From Nymphaea colorata (taxonomy: Eukaryota; Streptophyta; Magnoliopsida; Nymphaeales; Nymphaeaceae): a DNA stretch of 64,000 bases. Location: the NCBI RefSeq assembly GCF_008831285.2, contig NC_045141.1:25843315-25907314 (forward strand). The letters run 5' to 3'. Of the stretch, positions 24,111 to 37,600 are shown in pieces; the stretch's first letter is position 1; every line of letters starts with the position of its first letter. The notes under the pieces are model-generated. The model saw only the letters and a program-made list of their open reading frames with translations. It did no database searches and was not told the origin of the DNA. The position numbers were made by a program, and so were the translations under genes.

Positions 24111-27100
24111 ACTTTTCGCCTGTCCACTTTCAAAGAATTAAAATTGAAAAAGAAACGGATACCATGAGACCGAGACTTCTGAAGCAAGCGTCTTCTTCCG
24201 AGAATGGGAACGAGATGAACGGTTCAGATTTGAAGGAAGGAGGAGGACAAGGATCCGGACCGGCCACGTGGACTCGAAGAGTTGCCCGTGAATCTCGAAC
24301 TCTAGAAAAGTCAAAATGTACGTTCGAAGGTTCGGGTCCCGCCGACGGCTTGCGCATCCATCCACGTGCATCAGGCCTGAAATTTTTCATGATATTGTGA
24401 GAGCTCGTTTGGCAGGACGAACACTTTACTAATGTTTTGTAAATTTGTTTCAGGCAGATTCATACTATAAAATGGCCCTTAATTGCACTTACAAGCCCAT
24501 GCTCCACTCAATTTAGTTGCAGAAAAGCAAAAACAGGACTTGAATCCGAGTAGGAATTTGAATCTGATCAAAATGAATTTAATAAGAAATGGATTCGAGT
24601 CCTACATTCGAACTGTACACATGCTTAAGTCCTTTGAAGGGAAGATCCCCTGAAAACTTTGCCTTCACTGGCATATGCCTCCTCCAGCATTGAACTCTTA
24701 GCCTTCTTCAACTTGGTAGAAGAAGCCGTTGTTACCTCACCGGAGTAAATGTCATTAATGGACCTTTCCGGATGTGCAATAAATACAGTCTATTGTCGAT
24801 CTGCTCTCAAGATGAGATGATCTTACATCTTTACTGTCAACTTAGAGCACGTCTGACTATTTTCAAAACAGATGGTAACGAAGGCTACGCAATTGATGCA
24901 GATAGCGTAACTATCTATCATAAAAAATGGAAGGTGGTGGTCCTTCATCTCTCTTTTCAAAAGCCAATTTGGCTGATGAAATGATCTGCCAACTCGCCGA
25001 CGGGCAACAAATGCCATGAACAGCCAACACAAGCCTCTCCAATCACAGGTTCCGCGGATATATCGGTTGCAGTCAGCTGCAATTATGTACCAGAACATGC
25101 GAGAGAGAGAGAGATGATTAATATATAAGATCTTAGATCGACTCCACAGTTCTCTAAAGATTTGACATTCTGTGCCGAAAATTAAACAATTTCAGAAGCT
25201 GAATATTATACACTTTGCATGCCTTCCTAATTAGGCCCAAAGAAATATCAGACCCCTCAAAACGGTAGAGAAGGTGTTTAGCTCATTGGCTACTGTTTTC
25301 TTGAGCGCCGAGGTGGGCAAAGATTTGGAGATTATCTATTTTTACAAGGAAATCGCATCCAAATTCGTGACTTTTTAATTTAGTTTTGCTTTTTTCTTCC
25401 AAACTGCTTAGAAGCCGGTGCCTGGTGACGAAGGGTGCAAATAGGATATTGCAGAAAAAAACTTTGCTCTAATTCGTATCCTTTTTCTGACACCAGACAT
25501 AAAATTTTGGTTTGCGTGGCCACACGATAAAGTCATGCAAAAACGAGACCTTTTACTTAAAATATTAAAGATTATAGTCCTGCAGCTCTTTAGTCGAAAG
25601 ATCCCTGTACCCAAAGAACAGCTTCGATTCTCATTACTAACCTGCTAAGAACGAGATACTCTTGAAATTGTAAGTAGTTATTATATAATATCATAATTCC
25701 CATGTTGTCGTATTGGTTCTAAAGATCTCATGATGAAGTCGTGATATCTTCAAAAGTATGCCAATTTTTTTTCTCTATAGGTTTTACTGTGTTCTAAAGT
25801 ATAGGGCGCTTTTACTTTTAACTGGTCGATTCAAATTTGGTTGTATTGCTTTTCTCTGCCCATTTGACGGTGGCCCACTTAGGTGACATTGGATTCCAGA
25901 GAACGATCCCATCTTTTCCAAAAGAGGTTTAAAAGAGAATGCTTTGAAAGGGTTATTCATGGCACATACTGAGTATAAATGCATTGCTATATATTCTGTA
26001 CATCACAGGGACTAGGATTCACTGCTTCGATTGTTGACGAAAGTATTTGCAGGAACATCTTTGTGCAAGGTCGGGAAGAAACGACATCTTTTTGGTTTGG
26101 AGTTTTCAGAAACAGTAGGTTTCAATATCAATTCCTGATACTCTTTTGATTCAGTTTCGCGTCTGTAATTAATGGAAGCAACCAACTTATAAAGGGATTG
26201 TTGCTTGAGGAAGGGCTTTAAATGGCCATCAGTTTTAGGATAGGCGGTGATATCTAGACAATCGATACCTTTGCATATGCATAGTTCATAGATAATAAAT
26301 ATTTCCACTTGTGAGGAGAAGCTACGGCCAAGCGCCATCTAGCAGACTATCACGTCAAATAAAACGTAAAATTCAAACGGATTCCCGTGGTTCCATACAA
26401 TGTAGGTTGTGCAAACTAATTATCAGCTGTCTAACCAATTTGATAAAGGATTTATCAAGTGTTATATGTAAAACGGCAAATCACGGGTGAACGGGTAGAT
26501 TTTAGATTCATGAAAGAAAAGGAGTAGGAGTAGATTGCACATGCGGACGTGGATCTATCCGGCCTTCCGGATGATCCGTCCTCTTTCACACACAACCCGT
26601 ACATGACACGAAGATTTCTTTTAATACATATATATGTATATAGTATATGCCAGGTATTATCTGAAAAATATATCATCGTACTCTTTTGTCTAAAAAATAT
26701 GATATCAGGGTCTACTTCTATCGATCGAGGTACTTGCAGCAGTCACTGTGCACTGAAACGACGACATCATAACCTTGCTGATTGCTGTGGAGATGACAGC
26801 GAGTGACCGAAGATGACGAAGCCTTTCGTCATTTGATGTTTAAACGAAATGCTTCTTTTCTTCTCTTTAAAATACATTATACCATCACCTGCACTTGTTC
26901 GAAGGAAGTGCGTAAAAATTTCGAAATCTGAAACGACTGCATCCTCACGTAGCTTGAGCTGAGATGAACAGTAGTTGAGGGAAAAGCCACTGAAAATTTC
27001 ACGTCTTTAGACATTAGGATATCGGAGAACGTTGCTTTGAATATCCTTTTTTTTTTTTTTTTGCATCCTCGAACATTTGTTTTCTTTTTCTTGTTTCCCA

Positions 27101-30100
27101 CTTCCAAAACGTATCTATCGTTTCAGAAATGAGCCTACAAAGTAGGAGCCTCAGATGAAGTGGTCTGGGTGCACGCATTTCTCTATTGTACTACAATGGA
27201 GCAACAAGGAATGTGTTTCACGGTATCTAAGATGTGTTTTGCATATTTTTTTTTAATAATATTTTGACTATCTAGAAAGGGACAGTAGATGCTTGTTCCT
27301 TGTGCCCTGGAGGATGGTGGGGGAATTCCAACTGTAATTCCAAGTTATAAACAGAGATTGCTTCCGCAGATGTCGAACAACTCGGGTTTTTACTGGGAAG
27401 GCTTCTTCTAATCAATTATGGGTAATGGCTGCATTGCCTAAGTGCGGTATTTTAACTGGCCATCGAAATCTATAGGGCCTGTGATCATGCGCGGCATTGA
27501 TGTCTGAATCACAGAAGAACCATTCGTTATTTTTCTTTTTGCGGGAAATTAATAGCAGGGAGTTCATTTGGGTTCATTCATTCAGCTTTATGTCACCTTC
27601 TGTGCCTTATTAAGAAGGCCAACTTAATGGCTTTCTTATTCAGTGAATTGAAGCCCTCCAATTGAATGCTCCATGGACGGAAAGGCTTTGGATGTGTCAA
27701 TGTGAGGCGTTGATTGCTTAGCATGTCAACCTTGCTTCTCAACAGGGAAACGTCGCTTCCTATTGGTTTTGTGCCTGTTCTGATGGAAGCATTTCTGCAA
27801 TGGAGACTAGAATTGAATGAATAAAAACGTAGCCAGAACATCGATAGTGTTGTAAAATTGTCTGTTTCATTGCAGCGTAATGAAAGAAACAGAACTTACC
27901 ATCTTAAAATCTCATTTGGTATAATGCTTTAATCCAAATTAAGATGTAGAAAACATACACACATATATATTGGCGTAGCTTCTGTATTCTTCACAAAGTG
28001 CACGCGCACTCTCTCACACACTCTCACGTGCACGCATCCCCAAGAGAATATATTCCTGGAATTTCGCCTGCGAATAATGGGTACATAGAAAAGCGAATTC
28101 ACTTGTTCAATTTTTTTTTTTCATTTGGCTTTTCTTCATTCGTAAGGTGCTCCTTTTTTCGTTTTTTTTCCAGAATATTGTTCTAAATGCATGATTTGAT
28201 CAGAAATCCACCTGAGACCTAATTATCCAGTTAAAAGTGTTGGTATCCAGATATCTGCTCATTTTGAGAAATAACAGGATCAGAATTATCTTCTTGGCAA
28301 GATATAATATCTGCAATTGCTGAGGATATATCTACAGACAATGTCAGATTCTCCAACACAAAGAACAAACCCACGCTAGTGGTGCGAAAACCAGTCTACG
28401 GATGTGCAGAAACCTGTGAATTGGAGAATTTCAAGGTGAAGTATTCATTGAACAATTTAACTGCTTTAGGCGTGCAGTTAAACGTGTAATCTCCTGTAAG
28501 TCGAGCATGTTTCTGTAGATGGCAGCTAGCAGGTGGCCGCTGGTAATTTGCTTTTGCAGGAATTGAAGTAAATCATAAATTTCGACTTGATTTGGAGTTT
28601 GACTTGTTAGAAAATACTGAGATTTCCGGCTGCGGTTTTCACCTGGCCACATCCATTAATGCCACTGTATGAATGTTCCAGTGAAGACAAATGGCATTCA
28701 TTATCAAATAACAATTTTGAAGCACAAGGAACTCTTAATGGTTCATTACTTCAACTTTATGATACCTTCTGTTCCTCACATAGCCATTTAAATAACGGCT
28801 TATTTGCATTGCACATCAAACAGAATGTGGCTTGTTTGCAAATATGCTAATGTTTCTGTTGTTTTCCAATTGTTAAATTTCTCAGGAGGAATCAAGACAC
28901 ACGTTCTTTTAACCAGTGCAGTAATGCTGCTCTCTCTCTCTCTCTCTCTCCCTCTCTCTCTCTGTTTGATGACCAATATACCAGGCTTTCGCGGCATACT
29001 GTCTGTCCACTAAGATTAAATGAAAGGTGCAGAAAAGGAACAGTATGCATGGGTACATGATATGCATGTCCAGCTTGCAACAACAGGTATCAGCGAAACT
29101 GTTTAGTTGTACATCTCCATAGAAACTTGAACCCTTATTTTCAGCCGCGTCCAGAAAGGCTGTTTCTGAAGAACAATTTCAATATTAGGTTTTACTCAGA
29201 TTAGCAATTGGCACTCGCTGATTTCTTTGTTGGGTCAAATATCGATTGGCTTTACCTGGAATCCACCTGAGAGATACCATCCAACTATGCCCTATCTCGC
29301 TTACACATTAAACGATCTGCGTAGATATGTATACCTATGAGGAGTTAAACTCTCATTTTCAGCCATTCAAACATTCAGAAATATTGCAACATTTGGTAAC
29401 TGAAAGTTGGTTCTGATAGGAACAATTTGTGGTTTCAATGGCAAGATCATCATATTCATGAGCCAGTTAAAGGAAGCAGGAAATGGGAAAACAAGGAGGC
29501 AACAATAAAACAGGGCACTGTCTCTGCTTGAACATCCCTGGAATCTAGAGGACACCGGTGGGACCTGACACTGTTTCACCACAGAGTCTCCGAGCAACAG
29601 TGAAGCTCAAACACCGATGAAAGTAACGTCCACTGTAATGGTCCACCGTCACTGCAGGTGTAGTAGGCTCTAACTCATGCATTCAATAACTTTTCCTTCG
29701 AAGGATGACAAACCACTCCAGCAGTGGGAGTAGTTATCTGAACACAAGTTAATACGTTACCCCGTGGCTTTCCCTGTGGGAAATCTGCAGGGTAGCTCCT
29801 GTCCCTTCCATATTGTTGAACATGATGATGACAGAGGGACCATAGTTCGCCATTGCCCAATGCCCACTTGCCTCTCTTGCACAACATGGGAATCGAAATC
29901 AGCAGAACAGCATAGTTCACTATTCTGGTAGGAACCAAATATATTCTCTCGGTGCTTGGAGAATCACATAATTAACTCGAACGGGGACCATTTGACGCCA
30001 TTAAAAAGGAGACCATTGTTCTAAGCCAAATACGAAAGGAAAATATATACATGGTTGTCTGCTTTTCATCTTTTACATGTATGCAAACTAAGCTCACACT

Positions 30101-31958
30101 CTCCGCATTCTTAACAATTTTGTGGACAAGGTTGCCGGAGGCGAGCTCAGGCTAGTCATAAGGTCGAGCTATTCTTCATCTCGCTGAAGGGAATGAGCCA
30201 AGCTTGAGGACCGGCACTTCCATTTTGGTTCTTTCTGCTAGTTTCCTAACCCGTACCGTCATATGATTCACCTCCCCCTCCCGCTCTCTCTCACTGTTTT
30301 TTCTGATGGAAGCTGCTGGTATAGTCTTTCCAATTGAAAATGGCAGTAGTGGGCGAGGCCTTTGACAACTGTCCGCATTGAACAGAGAAGAGGACGGTCA
30401 GATTCCATCTTGTCAAACAGGATGGCATGGATGGGACAAAGACAGGGGCAGACCGTGTCTACCTGCGGGAAGACTCAAAGGGAACTCTCCAGAATTGACA
30501 TCAACCTTATCACGAAGCCTCTTAGTCACTGGCTACCGCAAGAGGCTAGGGGAGGAGGAGGCGATAATGAGGACAAAAGGGCCGAACCAGGACCAGGGCA
30601 GGGACCAGGCCACCTAGTGGGTCCACCTCGAGTGGCACCTTGATCATGATTTCGACGGTGCGAGTCAGGCTGTAGACAGAGTGGACTATGCGAGACGGAC
30701 AGATTTTGGTGCACATGGGCAGTACTTAACTTTTCTTTGATGGTGAGAAGCTGTCCTGGAGGGAAGCGACTCTGCCCTTTAAATCCCACGACAGCCCCGC
30801 GCGCCATTGAACATTCGAGGGTGAGAATGGCAAGACTCATCCTTAGATACAGGGCACATTACTTCCATCTCTCTATCTAATATGCTCACAATCATAGACA
30901 GTGAGTCTAGTCTCTTGTCTGTGCCTGCTCATGTTCTCCATAGGAGGCAGGTAAAGAGGCACGGTAAAGAAAGCGTTCGTGCGTGGAATCATCGGATCAG
31001 AGTCATAAGACACATGAAGTTTGTGATTGCACCATAGAAATAATTAAAAATGAATCCCTCTTCTCATTTATCAGTGTTTATTATTTTTTGCATCTTTTCT
31101 GGTTATGGGGATTTAAGAGACTGCAGCATAAGAGCCCTTCGTGGTAGATTCCCAGATCATGAATCCCTGACAAGGGTTCACAGTACGAAATCCTGCAAAC
31201 TGACTTAATTAACTAGACACCGCGCTTATCATTTGCTAATGTTGCTACAATGCCTGATTTTACGATCAGGGGCAGACCAGTGTCCCGCCCAGTATTCTGT
31301 TAGGTTTTTCGTTTCCAAGTACCGTTGGTTTTGGAGAAAGGGTTCACGGTAATGTATACATTTGTGTGTGTGTGCTTAGCACGTCAGAATGGACTGTTAG
31401 CATCGATTTTGACGCCGCAAGGTTCTCTCTACTCTGCGCTCTCTGCAATAATTTCAGGGCCCTCTGAACAGCAGAAATTTTTCCTTCATACGGAAATATG
31501 CATGGTTTTTTGTCCCGTAGAAATTAATGCCTGCTGAATTTCTGAAACGTACTGGAGGTTTTATCTTCTTGCAAAATAAAAACGCGTTAGCACCCGGTTT
31601 CAGGTAGATCTTGAAATGATGCTTACTCGATTCACGTTCATTTACATGATTCCCCCCACCGCCCACACGACAAAATGCGCAGGAACACACACACGCCCAC
31701 ACTCTTGCACGCAGACAATTGAAATGATCTGTTAAAATATTGGATTTGAATTACATGGTAGCCTGTAATTCGACTCTATACATAACAGTAGATCATCATA
31801 AAACTACCTATACCTTTGGACACTTGTTTTTTTACAATGGAAAGGAAGGAGAAGTCAGCACACCTCCGGCATCCTCCCCAAATATCCGATAAACTTCTCG
31901 TCAGAGAGGATGATGGGCGAGAAATTTTGCTTATATGCCCACAAAATCACCGCTCCAT
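24111..31958. other. Long intergenic region NPGR1 / KRP, no gene recognised
   Basis: About 7.8 kb of AT-rich DNA with microsatellites (CT run near 28930-28961, AC/TC runs near 28005-28030, T run near 27046-27062). Small ORFs on both strands have no domain I recognise. The segment 30360-30840 is richer in G and C, with overlapping ORFs on both strands, but shows no convincing gene. Confidence 0.5.
28930..28961. repeat. (CT)n microsatellite
   Basis: CT dinucleotide run with one CC interruption. Confidence 0.9.
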
Positions 31959-34341
31959 CTATGGAGTCAGTCGTATCCATTCATACCTCCCAGGAAGAGG
32001 CAAATCCTTCACCGGATCATAATTATACCTGCAATCATTAAAAGAAGCACAGCCTTGAATAAATAGCACTAATTAGAAGACTAGCAAAATCTAGCAGACA
32101 TCGACTAAGATCAACTCAACAGCTCATCATAATAAACAAGACCACACACATGCGAACATGAATTTCTCCCTCTCTCTTTCACACGCACACATGTGCACAC
32201 GAAAACACACATTTGGTTACAAGCACAATCAGTCGCTAAAGTTAGCACCACAAGTAGACCAACATTCGATTCCATGACCCTTACTTTGTTGTCCAGAAAG
32301 AAAAGAGTTGGTGACTAGTGTAATATCAAGAATCAGGATAGTAGGGGGAAAACCCACGGTGGTAGCCTCATTTCCTTCATAATAGGTGAAGGTGAGGAAC
32401 TGGAAAGAGAAAAAAATAAAGGAAAATAACCCATTATTAGACTACGAGGAGAGAGAAATGGAGCGAGCAACTGTAACAGAGATGCAAAACCTACTTTTCC
32501 GAAAAACTTCTCAGCTGCTGTCTTTCTGCAGCCGCAAAAAACTCCTCCATCTCATCTGCGGTAGGAATGCTCCTATGCGTCTCGCTGCGCGTTCTCCGGT
32601 TGGTCTCAGAGGGATTAGTTGGTCTAGTTGTAGAACCAGGCGCTTCTAGATTCTCCGAGTTCCTCATCAAACTGCAAGGTGTTGTTTCTCTGACGCTCCT
32701 ACAGCTAAACAGGAAAAAGAAGCAGATATAACCGCAGAAATCAGTCTTGTCCTCAGAAGTAGTGGATATTAAAGCATGTAAATGAAAAAAGCACCTCATG
32801 AAGTCATGATGATGGAACCCATCATCTGCAAATGTTTTTTCTTTCCTGCTCGTAGCATGACTATAAGAATGCATGCCTTCATGATATTAAAAAAGTAAAG
32901 CTAGAGAGGTAACTTTTCTTTTTTTAAGAAAACAGTCCTTAAATAAATGTTGTTAGGAAGATGAGGATTTAACCAAGAGTCACCAAGAAAGATAAAAGAG
33001 TAAAGAACCAGTGAAGTCCACCACCATCATGCACAAATTGTTTTTGTTAATGCATAGAAAAGGGCCTTTTCAGTAAAAGAGAAAAATGAAAAAGAGATTG
33101 TTTGGGTAGGCAACGAGCACCCAAGAGAACATGAACATGGTAAGAGAAAGGAGGCAAAGTCATAACATAGCAAACTTTAATCAAGAAATCAACTCAACAC
33201 AATAACGAAAAAACATTATTTACACAAAAGTAGACTTTCATCACTAAAACTCCTTTGGACTATGAAAAAAGCCAAAGAACAACATAAATAATCAATGTCA
33301 AGAACAAAACATGGTTTCATAACTGATAGAAAGCAATGAACCAAGCATTTACCATTTGTTTTCTTCAGCAAGGCCACCGGAGATGAAAATGGCGATGAAG
33401 GGTAAAAAATCCATGTTACCTTTCAATCTACAGAATTTCTAGTGAACCATATAGACTGCAGAAGGAACCATTGATTTGGGTACTTTTTTTTTATAACGAA
33501 AGAACAATGGAAGAGAAGAGCCCCAAAAAAGGTATTTTCTGAAAGGGGTTTCGTAATACAAGGAAACCACTAGAAACCCGCTTTTAGGTGTCCTAACTTT
33601 AGCACCATTTAGTACGAGTGAGTTAGGTTTGCAAAGACACCCAAAACGGAATGGTTAAACCCAAGGCCACCAATCCAAAAAGCCTCCCCAAACAACCCAC
33701 AGGACCCAAAAAAAAAAAAGAAAGAAAAGAAAACCCGGTTTTCCATCACTGTGAAACACCATAGAAACGGTTTTCCGGCGAGGGAAAGGAAAAAAAAGAC
33801 AGAGAAACAAGAAGAGCTTGCAGACTACAAACCTCTCCCTCCCGTCGCCCTCAAGAATATTCTCCCCAAACGACGCTTCAACGGCGGTCTCGCTCTCAGA
33901 AACCGGTTTCTCAGCCGAAGCCCCTGGCCCCGTCGCATCACCGGCCTCGTCCCCGGACGGCCGCACGCTGGAACAGCTGAGCGAGACGGTGACGGAACCC
34001 GACCTCGCTGAATTGACGGCCGAAGTGAGTCCGTCAGTCTCCTTGACGCACACGGGAGGACTTCTCCGCTCCTGGAGATGAGTAGCACGCTTGGCATGGT
34101 CGGAGGCGAGGGGCTTCGCCTGCTCTGCGGGCCTCGCAGACGAGGAGAGGAACGGCGGTTTCTCTAACCGCCGGCTGCGCAGCTGGAGATAGGAGGCGGC
34201 TTTTTGGAGGCTGGACGCGGCATCCCTCTGCAGGGCGAGCGTCCTGGCCCTCGTCTTCACCCCCAGACACCCACCCTGAGCCGACACCTCCATCACCGCT
34301 ACCTCCCCTGTTCCCTTCGACTTCTTTATGTATTTCCCCAT
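31959..34341 (-). CDS. KRP: Cyclin-dependent kinase inhibitor, KRP/ICK family
   Basis: KRP/ICK proteins bind and block CDKA/CYCD complexes in the nucleus, slowing the cell cycle and affecting endoreduplication. Three exons on the minus strand join in frame: 33833-34341, 32495-32698, 31959-32028, giving 260 residues. The N-terminal two thirds starts [14 protein letters not shown], with [11 protein letters not shown] and [12 protein letters not shown] (conserved KRP motifs 5 and 4 respectively), then Ser/Glu-rich linkers. The conserved C-terminal end is the CDK/cyclin-binding domain: [45 protein letters not shown] and [14 protein letters not shown]. The last exon encodes only the final 23 residues, split within the binding domain at the codon for Lys before YNYD, as is usual for the family. 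The family call is certain; which KRP number it matches is not. No other gene is within 7.8 kb downstream. Confidence 0.95.
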
Positions 34342-34560
34342 CCTCCCCCCTTAGGATCACATACAGAGAGAGACTGAGAGAGAGAGGGTTTTGAAAGAGG
34401 GAAGGAGGAGGGAAAAGGAAGATCAGAAGAGAGAGAGAGAGAAAAGGGGGAAGAGAGAGAGAGAGAGAGGGGTTGTAAACAATCTTTCAAGAGCCCAAAA
34501 ACAGAGAGGGAGGAAAAATAGGGCGAAAAGGAAACCCTAATAAGAAAGTACATAAATGTA
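34342..34560 (-). promoter_or_regulatory. KRP 5' leader with CT-rich repeats
   Basis: Sense strand (minus) is strongly pyrimidine-rich, with several (CT)n runs (34370-34470), typical of plant core promoters and 5' leaders. A telo-box-like AAACCCTAA lies at 34532-34540 on the plus strand. Confidence 0.55.
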
Positions 34561-34614
34561 CACGGAATGCATTAAATTTTCGAAGACACCCTGGCTGAAG
34601 ATGCCTCTATATTA

Positions 34615-34622
34615 GCGGGAAA
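34615..34622 (-). promoter_or_regulatory. E2F consensus site upstream of KRP
   Basis: TTTCCCGC on the minus strand fits the plant E2F consensus TTTSSCGC. It lies about 275 bases upstream of the KRP start codon. Confidence 0.45.
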
Positions 34623-37600
34623 GGCTTTGCGTAGGGAGAGAAAGTTCTACAATCTCATTAGGGCAGGACGGTCATTGCGGGGAGGGCAAGCGTAGGATAG
34701 AGAGAGAAAGAGGTCGTTTCTGTAATCTTGGTCATTCAAAGAAGGCAGGGTCTTCCCACCCGCCTGGCAGAAAGGAAGGGGAGGGCGGCCTCCACTTGGT
34801 GCATCCCATGTCATGGAATCTAGTGACTCTCTCTAGATCTCTCAAACAAATGAAAAGAAGAAGAATAGAATAGAATAATGGGTGGTGGAAAAACGCCAAT
34901 AATTTGATCACTTCCCGCTCAAAATCCAAAGAATGCAATGCAACCAATTCTTTCCCAAGCATGTGATTAGAAAATTTGTTGGTGAAATGCAGGCACCAAT
35001 TTCATTCAGTAGATTCTCACAAAATTCAGAAACTTTAATCTATCAAAACTCTCTCAACCCCAACATAATATATAAATGTATAACCATTAAAAAGTGGGTC
35101 CTCACAACATTCAAAAAGTACCACAAAAAAATTCTTCCTTCAAGACTATCATCTCCTCCCTCAGCCCCACAGAACTCAAACTCCCAGCTCGAGAATATGC
35201 CACCAAAATCTTCCCCCAGATGCTGTGGGAGAGCATGGAGCCCATCTAGAGAAGTTCTCAAATCCAAAAGCCCCAACTGCCTTTGGCATTCTAACCCAGA
35301 TAGATATTCATCCCAGCAGCAGCATTCTGCATCTACCTGCACTGTAAATTCCAACGGCTAAAAACAAAGGGGGGGTGAAACTAGGGCTCGTACAACCCCA
35401 AACACCAAGCCCCACAAACCAAGGTCATGGTCTTGGGCACTGCCCACTTGAGCCTGTTCACATCTAACTCGAACCCATTAACCAGAAACCCAAGGAACAT
35501 CTCGCAATGCTCATGCTGAAGTACAATTTCAGCGTTTGCATCTACTTTCTCGCATCTTGGCAGAAAGCTAACGTGCTCTGAACCCCAGTTTCAACACCGT
35601 TTCAACCAGTAGACGAACATGGCTGAAACCAAAATGAAATACAGTATGTGATGCAAACAGTGAAGGGATCAGTTAGCATCTTCATCAGGGAGCACGAATT
35701 GGTGGTGGAGTACCTTCTCTGAGATACACCTTCTGCAGGTGAACAATGGTCTGCAGTACATGGACATACGGGAAACGACACCTTATGTTAAATGGAAGCT
35801 AGAGTTCAACAGTATTCCTGATGGCAAGTTCTTACGTTACGTACAATGGAAGTTCGAGTTGAATAGTATTTCTGATGGTAAGTTTTTTCATGCCCTTGCA
35901 CAGTTGCACTTGCCAAGAGATGTAAGGATGGAGTATACTGATATATCCGCGGCTGCATTGTTAGAATATGACCAAGAAACTCTACATGGTGTTTCAACTT
36001 CAATGGCGGATCACATTGTTAAGCTCATCGGAAGGCAATAGATGTTTATAAAGTTATACGATAGACATCATTAATGTTGAGGAACCAACTAGATCGAGCC
36101 CACTTCACAGTTTTGCTTTATGCCTAATTGTGATAATTTGGTTTAACATTAAGTTGGTTCATATTGGATAATCTAGATGAAAAGATGACTTCCAAGGTTA
36201 CATGTGTTTGTCCTGAAAATATGACAATGTTGTTAATTGGTAAGTAAGAACAATGTGTACATTTTAATATTTCCAGTTGTTCAATGGCATTGGCGCTTCA
36301 ATATTCTGAAACTGGAAAACTTCAACCTCAAAGATGCTTGCATCCCTTTAAACTGTAAATGCCATGTGAATGTGAATCATGTGCAGACCCATTCATGCGA
36401 GAATAGTATAATTAAACCTCAGCCAAATCGCTCCTCTCCTCTCATGTATGAATTCAAAATTCACAAAATATATGGATCTTATCTATGTCCATATGTTTGG
36501 AAGAATAAATGTAAATCAATGATCTTGGGGGAAGAACAACAAGATCATGTGATTTCACAAGGTGCTTGTTTGCCTTCGTACATTCTTGAGTTGATAAATA
36601 GAGTGTTGGTAGTCCTTCTAAATGTTTCCAGATACTTCCAGTTATATCAATGTGTCAAGTGCATGAATCGATTTATTTTTTGTATCGTACGTATGGTCTC
36701 GGCTCTTTCACAAGCTAGAGTTCGGCAGATATTTACTGGCACTCAAGAATGTATACGCTAACTGGCCGTGTGAGAGGGAAATTGACCTCTTAAGTCCATT
36801 CACTCAAACTCCAAGGTCTCCAGCTGATGTCCTGAACCAAGTGCTCTTGCTGGCTCACACTTGTTTTGTCCCTATTTAGGCCCTTGGCTTGTATAAGAGT
36901 TGGTAATGGCTCACATGATGATGATGCACCAACATGTTTGATCATCATAGAAAGCGCATGGAAATAATCCTGATCTGTCCTTGCTATAGAACTTTGTTCC
37001 TCATCCGGCAATGAATTCTTGGAGCTATTAACTAGAATTATATGAATGGTGTATACGACCCACATAAGAGCGGAGTTATGCAAACTTTGGTTCCGATTTA
37101 GTGTATGATCAGTTGTTCATGGTTGAGTTGGTTTAGCACAACCACAATGTCCCAACTTGTAATCAGGCACTGGCGAGTCATATTTGGATATGAATGCAGA
37201 TGATTATCAATCTTTAAATCAATGTATATATTATGTGTAACTGAGTTGGGTATCCTTATTTTGGACTAAGCACGGCCAAGTTGTGTCAGAAAACATATAG
37301 CAACATCAAATTCTTAATAGGAATAGGTTTTGTTTACTGATCTTGAAAACTATTCTTAATTATCGAGATGTAGGTCAAGTATCGGATAAAATATAACCCA
37401 TTAGATATATACCTAGTTCTTGGCCATTTTCCACCATAGCTTAGTGAGGCTGAAGCCTGTCGTGGGCAGCTGCATGCATGCGAGCCCCGTCGGCTCTACT
37501 TAGTCAGTGGCCAAGCCACATTGAGGTCAAGCTCCCCTCCTGACCCACTAAAGAATATAGTAAAGGGGTGGGTCTAGATAATGGAGTGTTCCTTTTAGAC

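Noticed and set aside
33751-34097. Several ORFs opposite KRP exon 1
   Set aside because: Shadows produced by the GC-rich first exon of KRP.
36237-36761. 174-codon plus-strand ORF
   Set aside because: Long for the region, but no domain, no clear start context and AT-rich codons; could be decayed transposon DNA but nothing supports a call.
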